Source: Piscinibacter sp. (lineage in GTDB: Bacteria; Pseudomonadota; Gammaproteobacteria; Burkholderiales; Burkholderiaceae_C). Taken from it: DNA of 64,000 bases. The translations under genes were made by a program, and so were the position numbers. Position 1 is the stretch's first letter. Each line of letters opens with the position of its first letter. The stretch is from NCBI GenBank assembly GCA_017983795.1, contig JAGOAS010000002.1:310001-374000 (forward strand), given 5' to 3'. The notes below the pieces were generated by a model. That model was given only the letters and a program-made list of their open reading frames with translations. It was not told the origin of the DNA and did not search any database. Positions 13,501 through 18,239 of this stretch are shown here, piece by piece.

Positions 13501-16500
13501 GGCCGCGAACTACAACGGCCCGGCGTCCTTCACCTATACCGTCTCCGACGGCAACGGTGGTACGTCCACCGCGACCGTCACGGTCAACGTGGCGGCGGTC
13601 AACGATGCGCCGGTCGCGCAGGCGGCCAACTTCACCGTCGCCGAGGATGCAGCGGTGGTCAACGGTGCCGTCACGGCCACCGATGTGGACGCCGGCAGCA
13701 CGCTGAGCTTTGCGCTCAACGGCGCGGCCCCGGCAGGCCTCACGTTCAACAGCAACGGCAGCTACAGCTTCAACCCCGGGAACGCTGCGTACCAGTCTCT
13801 CGGTGTGGGCCAGTCCACCGTCATCACCGTGCCCTACACGGTAACGGACAACGCGGGTGCCACCTCCACCGCCAACCTGGTCATCACCGTGACAGGCACG
13901 AACGATGCCCCGGTCGCGCAGGCGGCCAGCTTCACGGTCGCCGAGGATGCGGCCGTGGTCAACGGCTCGGTCATCGCGACGGATGTGGACGCCGGCGCGA
14001 CGCTGAGCTACGCGCTCAACGGTGCTGCGCCTGCCGGTCTCACGTTCAACAGCAACGGCACTTACAGCTTCAACCCGGCCAATGCGGCCTACCAGTCGCT
14101 CGGCGTCGGCCAGCAGACCATCATCACCGTGCCCTACACGGTGACCGATAACGCCGGCGCTACGTCGACCGCCAACCTGGTCATCACGGTGACGGGCACG
14201 AACGACGCGCCGGTCGCCAATGCCAACACGGTTGCTGCAACGGAAGACAGTGCGCTGACGATCGCGCCCGCCACACTGCTGGGCAACGACACCGACATCG
14301 ACAACGGCACCACGCTGACCATCACCAGCGTGCAAGGTGCGGTCAATGGCACGGTGGCCCTGGTCGGCAGCAACGTCGTCTTCACGCCGGCAGCCAACTA
14401 CAACGGCCCGGCCTCGTTCACCTACACCGTCAGCGATGGCAACGGCGGCACCTCCACCGCCACCGTCACGGTCAACGTGGCGGCGGTCAACGACGCACCG
14501 GTCGCGCAGGCGGCCAGCTTCACGGTCGCTGAAGACGCGGCGGTGGTCAACGGCGCGGTCACGGCCACGGACGCGGACGCTGGTGCCACGCTCACCTTCG
14601 CACTGAACGGCGCGGCGCCTGCGGGCCTGACCTTCAACAGCAACGGCACTTACAGCTTCAACCCTGCCAACGCTGCCTACCAGTCGCTCGGCGTGGGTCA
14701 GTCCACTGTCATCACCGTGCCCTACACGGTGACCGACAACGCCGGGGCGACCTCGACCGCCAACCTGGTCATCACGGTGACGGGCACCAACGATGCGCCC
14801 GTCGCACAGGCGGCCAGCTTCACCGTCGCCGAGGATGCGGCGGTGGTCAACGGGACGGTGACTGCCACCGACGTGGACACCGGTACCGCGCTGAGCTACG
14901 CGCTCAACGGTGCGGCGCCTGCCGGTCTCACGTTCAACAGCAACGGCACTTACAGCTTCAACCCCGGCAACGCCGCTTACCAGTCGCTCGCCGCGGGTCA
15001 GTCCACCGTCATCACCGTGCCCTACACGGTGACCGACAACGCTGGCGCCACCTCGACCGCCAACCTCGTCATCACCGTCACCGGCACCAACGACGCGCCG
15101 GTGGCGCAGGCGGCCAGCTTCACCGTCGCCGAGGACGCGGCCGTGGTCAACGGCTCGGTCACGGCAACGGACGCGGACGCTGGTGCCACGCTCAGCTACG
15201 CGCTCAACGGCGCGGCCCCGGCCGGCCTCACGTTCAACGCCAACGGCAGCTACAGCTTCGACCCCGCCAACGCGGCCTACCAGTCGCTCGGCGTGGGCCA
15301 GCAGACCATCATCACCGTGCCCTACACGGTGACGGACAACGCCGGCGCGACGTCCACAGCCAACCTGGTGATCACGGTGACGGGCACCAACGATGCGCCT
15401 GTCGCCAACGCCAACACGGTCGCTGCGACGGAAGACAACGCGCTGACCATCACCCCGGCCACGCTGCTGGGCAATGACACCGACATCGACAGCGGGACCA
15501 CGCTGAGCATCACCAGCGTGCAGGGTGCGGTCAACGGTACGGTGGCGCTGGTCGGCGGCAACGTGGTCTTCACGCCCGCGGCCAACTACAACGGGCCCGC
15601 CTCGTTCACCTACACCGTCTCCGACGGCAACGGCGGCACCTCCACTGCCACCGTCACGGTCAACGTGGCGGCGGTCAACGATACGCCCGTCGCGCAGGCG
15701 GCCAGCTTCACCGTCGCCGAGGACGCGGCCATCGTCAACGGCGCCGTCACGGCCACCGATGCAGATGTGGGGGCGACGTTCACCTTTGCGCTCAACGGCG
15801 CGGCCCCTGCTGGCCTCACGTTCAACAGCAACGGCACTTACAGCTTCAACCCCGCCAACGCGGCCTACCAGTCGCTCGGCGTCGGCCAGCAGACCATCAT
15901 CACCGTGCCCTACACGGTGACCGACAACGCCGGCGCTACGTCGACCGCCAACCTGGTCATCACCGTCACCGGCACCAACGACGCGCCGGTCGCCAATGCC
16001 AACACGGTCGCTGCGACGGAAGACAACGCGCTGACCATCACCCCGGCCACGCTGCTGGGCAATGACACCGACATCGACAGCGGCACCACGCTGAGCATCA
16101 CCAGCGTGCAGGGTGCGGTCAACGGTACGGTGGCACTGGTCGGTGGCAACGTGGTCTTCACCCCCACCGCCAACTACAACGGCCCGGCCTCGTTCACCTA
16201 CACCGTGAGCGACGGCAACGGCGGCACCGCCAACGCCACCGTCACGGTCAACGTGGCGGCGGTCAACGACGCGCCGCTCAACAGCGTGCCGGGCACCCAG
16301 GCCATCAACGAGGACACCACGCGCGTGTTCTCCAGCGCCAACGGCAACGCCATCACGGTGGCGGACATCGACAGCGGCTCGCTGACCACCACGCTGAGCG
16401 CCGCCAACGGCACGCTGACGCTCGGCTCGACCGCCGGTGTCACGGTGACGGGCAACGGCAGCGGCACGGTGACGATCACCGGCAGCGCCGCCGCGATCAA

Positions 16501-18199
16501 CACCGCGCTGAACGGCACGACCTTCGCGCCGACGGCGAACTACAGCGGCTCGACGACCGTGACGGTGAGCACCAGCGACGGCAGCGCGAGCGACACCGAC
16601 AGCATCGCGATCAACATCACGCCGGTCGCCGATGCGCCCAGCCTGACGATCGACGTGCGCGGCTCGACGGTCTCGTTCACCAGCAGCGGCGAAACGGCGG
16701 CCAACTCGGACAACACCAGCGAGGTGGTGACGACCGTTCCCTTCGAGGGCTGGACGCGCGTCAACACGCCCGACAACAACCCTGGTGGCACCAACGCCGT
16801 CGAGGTCTGGACGACGGGCGACACGCAGCAGCGCCAGAACGGCGGCTACAACACCGTGGTCGCCTCGATCGGCAATGGCGACAACTTCATCGAACTGAAC
16901 GACGCGTCGAGCAACGTGCAGACGATCGGCCTGACGCGCACGGTCTCGACGCAGGCGGGCATGGTCTACGAGCTGTCGCTCGACTATGCCGGCCGGCCCG
17001 GCTTCACCGCCGACTACACGCGCATCGGCGTCTACGTCGACGGCGTGCTCGTCCAGCAGTATGCGAGCACCAGCCCGCAGACCTACCTCGACTGGCAGAA
17101 CCTCAAGTTCGCCTTCGTCGGCGATGGTGCGAACCACGTCATCACGATCCAGACCGACGCGACGCAGTTCAATGCGGCCGGCCGCGGCGCGATGATCGAC
17201 GACATCCGCCTGACCGGCACGCCGGGCGTGGTGGCGGGCAACGCAGCCTCGGGCACGCTGACCTCGGTGGCGCTGGACACCTTCGTGTCCGGCCCGCTGG
17301 TCGACGGCGACGGCAGCGAGACGCTGACGCTCACCTTCTCCGGCCTGCCGAGCGGCGCGGTGATCGTGACCGCCGCCAACCCGGGCGGCTACACGGCCTC
17401 GGGCGGAGCCATCACCATCTCCGGCGCCGAGCTGGCGTCGGCGCAGCTGCAGTTCAGCTCCTCGGTGACCGGCCACCTCAGCGTGGGCGTGACCGCCACC
17501 GCGACGGAAGGTGCCAACGGATCGACCGCCAGCGCCACCAACACGCTCGAACTCGACGTGCTGCCGAAGTTCGAGAGCAGCGACCTGGGCGGCGACGGGC
17601 TGACCAACCGCATCGGCACGACCGGCGACGAAACGCTCAACGGCAACAACGGCGCCGACTACCTGATCGGCCGTGCCGGCACCGACACGCTCAACGGCAG
17701 TGGCGGCAACGACTACCTGGACGGCGGCAGCGGCACCGACACGCTCAACGGCGGCGCCGGCGCCGACGTCCTGTACGGTGGCGCGGGCAACGACATACTC
17801 AGAGGTGGCACGGCCACGACGGCCGACGGTGCGAGCGACGTGTTCGCCTGGACGCTGTCGGACCGCGGCACGGCAGGCTCGGGGCCGGTCGACACCATCA
17901 CCGACTTCAGCAATGCGGCGGCGTCGGCCGGCGGCGACGTGCTCGACCTGCGCGACCTGCTGGTCGGCGAGAACACCGGCAACCTGTCGAGCTTCCTGCA
18001 CTTCAGCTACGACAGCGCGAGCAACACGACGACGATCCAGATCAGCTCGACCGGATCGTTCGCCGCCGGCAACTACGCCGGCGCGACCGACCAGACCATC
18101 GTGCTGACGGGCGTCAACCTGCTGAGCGGCGGGCTGACCACCGACCAGCAGGTGATCTCCGACCTGCTCACCAAGGCCAAGCTGCTGGTAGACAACTGA
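1598..18199 (+). CDS. Giant LapA-like RTX adhesin with N-terminal retention module and about 40 cadherin/VCBS-type repeats
   Basis: This is a surface adhesin of about 5,533 residues, in the size class of Pseudomonas LapA, exported by a type I system and used for attachment and biofilm formation. The ATG at 1598 is chosen because AAGG lies 7 bases upstream and the protein then begins as a retention module (MPVIAQSPEGKV); earlier in-frame starts (1535 GTG, 1571, 1580) lack a good ribosome site. In order: retention module (1-95) with PAAG at 93-96; early Ig/cadherin-like repeats; two-domain module (from 579); thirteen 108-residue repeats (788-2191); second copy of the two-domain module; mixed 100- and 96-residue repeats (to 4889); another cadherin-like domain; a DUF642-like globular domain (about 5012-5210); RTX nonapeptides (about 5340-5404); T1SS C-terminal target region. 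NDAP and DxD calcium motifs recur at domain joints. I saw no cysteine. A strongly biased codon pattern leaves long antisense frames open, which are not genes. Confidence 0.93.
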   Translation: MPVIAQSPEGKVISVWGTALIRGADGKLRLLKVGDIVRKGDQILTTQDGIVQIANGDGTVQAAQAKKPVTTPAGDEVERAIGELDRGDRDAAPAAGLAGGGDGSLQEGYRVERIGEALGTAEVPRSSGDAALRVDVDNTGTANADGRLGVPALNAPSSAVSAVEEGAPANLGLVAPTGPAASGTIRVDHVPTVGEIHKADGTLVTAGTVLTPADLPGLTYVPPAEYDGTVPAGNFSYTLTTADGRSNTGGTSITLSPVNDAPVATPGSASGNEDGSLPISLSGTDVDGRIVGVTVTALPAGGTLWLADGVTPVAVGQTITPEQAASLLYRPGADFHGDQTILFTVTDNGGATSAPAAVSLTVVSVNDLPQAAGSGGSGNEDTPIAVHLGGVDVDGSVVAVTVTSLPANGTLYLADGITPVAAGSALTPAQAASLVFVPNHDFSGNVTIVFTLTDDQGGTSAPASAVVTVLPVNDAPVALPDGATLAEDSFATGNVLGNDGDVDGPALAVASFSFGGNSFAAGSTAIVGGVGTLSVAANGSWTFTPAPNFNGPVPPIVITISDGSLSSTSALTLSVTPVNDAPLAQADLASTPINTPTTIAVLANDSDAEGEALTVTAATLADPAQGTVVINPDGTLGFVPAANFTGTVTINYTVSDASGASSVSTVTVSVGTNNAPNGADVTRSLGEDGSYTLQPADLGFSDADAGQTLAGVRIDSLPAAGTLLLNGAPVAAGTVVTVAQLNAGALSFAPAADGNGSNYAHFTFSVQDSAGAFDTTPNTFRFDVTPLNDAPIASSSAITVAEESVNTPLGLAAPTDVDGDALTITVTGLPSVGTVTLADGTPVTNGQVLTAAQLAGLQFDAPADLASATNTSFTYSVNDGSVTVNAGTIISITPVNDAPVASSSTISVAEESINTPLGLTAPTDADGNALTITVTGLPAVGTVTLADGTPVTNGQVLTAAQLAGLQFDAPADQLAATTTSFTYSVSDGTATVNAGTTISVTPVNDAPVASSSTITVAEESTNTPLGLTAPTDADGNALTITVTGLPAVGTVTLADGTPVTNGQVLTAAQLAGLQFDAPADQLAATTTSFTYSVSDGTATVNAGTTISVTPVNDAPVASSSTITVAEESINTPLGLAAPTDVDGDALTITVTGLPAVGTVTLADGTPVTNGQVLTAAQLAGLQFDAPADQLAATTTTFTYAVSDGTTTVNAGTAISVTPVNDAPAASSSTITVAEESVNTPLGLVAPTDVDGNALTITVTGLPTVGTVTLADGTPVTNGQVLTAAQLAGLQFDAPADQLAATTTSFTYSVSDGTTTVNAGTTINVTPINDAPVASSSAITVAEESVNTPLGLVAPTDVDGNALTITVTGLPAVGTVTLADGTPVTNGQVLTAAQLAGLQFDAPADQLAATTTSFSYSVSDGTATVNAGTTINVTPINDAPVASSSTITVAEESANTPLGLAAPTDVDGNALTITVTGLPAVGTITLADGTPVTNGQVLTAAQLAGLQFDAPADQLAATTTTFTYSVSDGTATVNAGTTINVTPINDAPVASSSTITVAEESVNTPLGLAAPTDVDGNALTITVTGLPAVGTVTLADGTPVTNGQVLTAAQLTGLQFDAPADQLAATTTSFTYSVSDGTATVNAGTTINVTPVNDAPVATSSAITVAEESVNTPLGLTAPTDADGNALTITVTGLPAVGTVTLADGTPVTNGQVLTAAQLAGLQFDAPADQLAATTTSFSYSVSDGTVTVNAGTTINVTPVNDAPVASSSTITVAEESVNTPLGLAAPTDVDGNPLTITVTGLPALGTVTLADGTPVTNGQVLTAAQLAGLQFDAPADLLAATSTSFTYSVSDGTATVNAGTTINLTPVNDAPVASSSTITVAEESANTPLGLAAPTDVDGDALTITVTGLPAVGTVTLADGTPVTNGQVLTAAQLADLQFDAPADQLAATTTTFTYSVSDGTATVNAGTTISVTPINDAPVASSSTITVAEESVNTPLGLTAPSDVDGNALTITVTGLPAVGTITLADGTPITNDQVLTTAQLAGLQFDAPADQLAATTTTFTYSVSDGTATVSAGTTITVTPVNDAPVASSSTITVAEESANTPLGLAAPTDVDGDALTITVTGLPAVGAVTLADGTPVTNGQVLTAAQLAGLQFDAPADQLAATTTTFTYSVSDGSATVNAGTTINVTPVNDAPVATADLASTSINIALPAINVLANDSDVDGDALTVTSATLAVPAQGTVSVNADGSLNFVPANNFSGAVLINYTIADGHGGTATASVTVNVGTNTPPQGADATVSVVEDGSRVFAPSDFGFTDADAGQSLAAVRIDALPGAGTLLLNGSPITANTVVTLAQLNAGALSFAPAPNANGTGYASFGFSVQDNAGAFDANPNTITINVTPVNDAPVASSSTITVAEESVNTPLGLAAPSDVDGDALTITVTGLPAVGTVTLADGTPVTNGQVLTAAQLAGLQFDAPADLAAATATSFTYSVNDGTTTVNAGTTINVTPVNDAPVASSSTITVAEESVNTPLGLTAPTDVDGNALTITVTGLPAVGTVTLADGTPVTNGQVLTAAQLTGLQFDAPADLAAATTASFSYSVSDGTVTVNAGTTINVTPVNDVPVAQASAFTVAEDAAVVNGVVTATDADVGATFTFALNGAAPAGLTFNADGSYSFNPANAAYQSLGVGQQTIITVPYTVTDNAGATSTANLVITVTGTNDAPVANADTAAASEDNALTITPATLLGNDTDIDNGTTLSITSVQGAVNGSVALVGGNVVFTPAANYNGPASFTYTVSDGNGGTSTATVTVNVAVVNDAPVAQAAAFTVAEDAAVVNGAVTATDVDAGSTLSFALNGAAPAGLTFNSNGSYSFNPANAAYQSLGVGQQTVITVPYTVTDNTGATSTANLVITVTGTNDAPVANANTVAATEDTALTITPATLLGNDTDIDSGTTLSITSVQGAVNGTVALVGGNVVFTPAANYNGPASFTYTVSDGNGGTSTATVTVNVAAVNDAPVAQAASFTVAEDAAIVNGAVTATDADAGATFTFALNGAAPAGLTFNSNGTYSFNPANAAYQSLGVGQQTIITVPYTVTDNAGATSTANLVITVTGTNDAPVANADTAAASEDNALTITPATLLGNDTDIDNGTTLTITSVQGAVNGSVALVGGNVVFTPAANYNGPASFTYTVADGNGGTSTATVTVNVAAANDAPVASSSTITVAEESANTPLGLSAPTDVDGNPLTITVTGLPTVGTVTLADGTPVTNGQVLTAAQLTGLQFDAPADLAAATTASFTYSVSDGTTTVNAGTTINVTPVNDVPIAQASAFTVAEDAAVVNGAVTATDADVGATFTFALNGAAPAGLTFNSNGSYSFNPANAAYQSLGVGQQTIITVPYTVTDNAGATSTANLVITVTGTNDAPVANADTAAASEDNALTISPATLLGNDTDIDSGTTLSITSVQGAVNGTVALVGGNVVFTPAANYNGPASFTYTVSDGNGGTSTATVTVNVAAVNDAPVAQAASFTVAEDAAVVNGTVTATDVDTGSTLSFALNGAAPAGLTFNADGSYSFNPANAAYQSLGVGQQTIITVPYTVTDNAGATSTANLVITVTGTNDAPVANANTVAATEDTALTITPATLLGNDTDIDSGTTLSISSVQGAVNGTVALVGGNVVFTPAANYNGPASFTYTVSDGNGGTSTATVTVNVAAVNDAPVAQAASFTVAEDAAVVNGAVTATDVDAGSTLSFALNGAAPAGLTFNADGSYSFNPGNAAYQSLGVGQSTVITVPYTVTDNAGATSTANLVITVTGTNDAPVAQAASFTVAEDAAVVNGSVIATDVDAGATLSYVLNGAAPAGLTFNSNGSYSFNPANAAYQSLGVGQQTVITVPYTVTDNAGATSTANLVITVTGTNDAPVANANTVAATEDNALTIAPATLLGNDTDIDNGTTLSITSVQGAVNGTVALVGGNVVFTPAANYNGPASFTYTVSDGNGGTSTATVTVNVAAVNDAPVAQAANFTVAEDAAVVNGAVTATDVDAGSTLSFALNGAAPAGLTFNSNGSYSFNPGNAAYQSLGVGQSTVITVPYTVTDNAGATSTANLVITVTGTNDAPVAQAASFTVAEDAAVVNGSVIATDVDAGATLSYALNGAAPAGLTFNSNGTYSFNPANAAYQSLGVGQQTIITVPYTVTDNAGATSTANLVITVTGTNDAPVANANTVAATEDSALTIAPATLLGNDTDIDNGTTLTITSVQGAVNGTVALVGSNVVFTPAANYNGPASFTYTVSDGNGGTSTATVTVNVAAVNDAPVAQAASFTVAEDAAVVNGAVTATDADAGATLTFALNGAAPAGLTFNSNGTYSFNPANAAYQSLGVGQSTVITVPYTVTDNAGATSTANLVITVTGTNDAPVAQAASFTVAEDAAVVNGTVTATDVDTGTALSYALNGAAPAGLTFNSNGTYSFNPGNAAYQSLAAGQSTVITVPYTVTDNAGATSTANLVITVTGTNDAPVAQAASFTVAEDAAVVNGSVTATDADAGATLSYALNGAAPAGLTFNANGSYSFDPANAAYQSLGVGQQTIITVPYTVTDNAGATSTANLVITVTGTNDAPVANANTVAATEDNALTITPATLLGNDTDIDSGTTLSITSVQGAVNGTVALVGGNVVFTPAANYNGPASFTYTVSDGNGGTSTATVTVNVAAVNDTPVAQAASFTVAEDAAIVNGAVTATDADVGATFTFALNGAAPAGLTFNSNGTYSFNPANAAYQSLGVGQQTIITVPYTVTDNAGATSTANLVITVTGTNDAPVANANTVAATEDNALTITPATLLGNDTDIDSGTTLSITSVQGAVNGTVALVGGNVVFTPTANYNGPASFTYTVSDGNGGTANATVTVNVAAVNDAPLNSVPGTQAINEDTTRVFSSANGNAITVADIDSGSLTTTLSAANGTLTLGSTAGVTVTGNGSGTVTITGSAAAINTALNGTTFAPTANYSGSTTVTVSTSDGSASDTDSIAINITPVADAPSLTIDVRGSTVSFTSSGETAANSDNTSEVVTTVPFEGWTRVNTPDNNPGGTNAVEVWTTGDTQQRQNGGYNTVVASIGNGDNFIELNDASSNVQTIGLTRTVSTQAGMVYELSLDYAGRPGFTADYTRIGVYVDGVLVQQYASTSPQTYLDWQNLKFAFVGDGANHVITIQTDATQFNAAGRGAMIDDIRLTGTPGVVAGNAASGTLTSVALDTFVSGPLVDGDGSETLTLTFSGLPSGAVIVTAANPGGYTASGGAITISGAELASAQLQFSSSVTGHLSVGVTATATEGANGSTASATNTLELDVLPKFESSDLGGDGLTNRIGTTGDETLNGNNGADYLIGRAGTDTLNGSGGNDYLDGGSGTDTLNGGAGADVLYGGAGNDILRGGTATTADGASDVFAWTLSDRGTAGSGPVDTITDFSNAAASAGGDVLDLRDLLVGENTGNLSSFLHFSYDSASNTTTIQISSTGSFAAGNYAGATDQTIVLTGVNLLSGGLTTDQQVISDLLTKAKLLVDN
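1874..1885 (+). other. Predicted LapG cleavage site (PAAG) in the adhesin
   Basis: Codons for Pro-Ala-Ala-Gly at residues 93-96, just after the folded retention module and followed by Leu-Ala-Gly-Gly-Gly. Known LapG substrates are cut within a (T/A/P)-A-A-G type motif about 100 residues from the N terminus, and this site has the same position and composition. A LapG-like protease is encoded nearby. The cleavage itself is inferred. Confidence 0.75.
3332..3958 (+). repeat. Two-domain adhesin module, copy 1 (627 bp)
   Basis: Encodes a cadherin-like domain (NDAPLAQADLAS...) plus a second domain with the motif ADAGQTLAGVRIDSLP. The same two domains recur at 8171-8800 (630 bp) after the 13-unit array, so the main array is bracketed by paralogous modules. 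Confidence 0.8.
3959..8170 (+). repeat. Array A: thirteen tandem 324-bp repeats in the adhesin gene
   Basis: The NDAP codons fall at 3959, 4283, 4607, 4931, 5255 and so on to 7847, each exactly 324 bp apart, ending at 8170 (13 x 324 = 4,212 bp). Each unit encodes about 108 residues with the signature SSSTITVAEES-NTPLGL-APTDVDG. Units 2 and 3 share a perfect match of about 323 bp (4336-4658 and 4660-4982), while other units differ mostly at synonymous sites. Confidence 0.93.
8171..8800 (+). repeat. Two-domain adhesin module, copy 2 (630 bp)
   Basis: Paralogue of the module at 3332-3958. It has the same order of motifs (INVLANDSDVDGDALTVT, then DADAGQSLAAVRIDALP) and the same position directly before 324-bp repeats. 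Divergence from copy 1 is clear, so the duplication is old relative to the array units. Confidence 0.8.
8801..9448 (+). repeat. Two further 324-bp array A repeats
   Basis: Repeats beginning at 8801 and 9125, both exactly 324 bp, of the same TITVAEES/NTPLGL family as the main array. They follow copy 2 of the two-domain module. One more unit of the family lies isolated at 11213-11536. Confidence 0.9.
9449..16264 (+). repeat. Array B/C: thirteen 300-bp and nine 288-bp repeats plus one 324-bp repeat
   Basis: Type B (VCBS-like, 100 residues, AQAASFTVAEDAAVVNG...ITVPYTVTDNAG) and type C (cadherin-like, 96 residues, TLLGNDTDID...NYNGPASFTYTVSDGNGG) units alternate as BCBCBC-A-BCBC-BBC-BBC-BBBC-BC. 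Starts run 9449, 9749, 10037, 10337 and onward to 15977. 13 x 300 + 9 x 288 + 324 = 6,816 bp accounts for the whole interval with no insertion or deletion. The A unit is 11213-11536. Confidence 0.9.
17609..17811 (+). other. RTX calcium-binding nonapeptide repeats of the adhesin
   Basis: About seven glycine- and aspartate-rich nonapeptides (for example GGSGTDTLN and GGAGNDILR) precede the C-terminal secretion region. In RTX proteins such repeats bind calcium outside the cell and help folding after type I export. Confidence 0.9.
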
Positions 18200-18203
18200 A
18201 GAA

Positions 18204-18239
18204 AGCGCGCAGCGCGGCGGCTCAGCCGCGCTGCGCGCT
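18204..18239 (-). terminator. Perfect 15-bp hairpin between the convergent adhesin and lapD genes
   Basis: Left arm 18204-18218 and right arm 18225-18239 are perfect reverse complements with a 6-base loop that contains the lapD stop codon. Read on the minus strand the stem is followed by TTTCTTC, so it looks like the intrinsic terminator of the lapG-lapD operon. It may also stop adhesin transcripts, although no T run follows on the plus strand. Confidence 0.7.

Noticed and set aside
3959-16264. CRISPR-like periodicity from regular repeats
   Set aside because: Units are about 300 bp, protein-coding and contiguous without spacers; they are adhesin domains.
5762-18001. Open antisense reading frame of 4,079 codons opposite the adhesin (and a 730-codon one at 3296-5488)
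   Set aside because: The frame is open because the adhesin repeats use GC-rich codons with few antisense stops. The product is arginine- and glycine-rich low-complexity sequence that repeats with the adhesin units.
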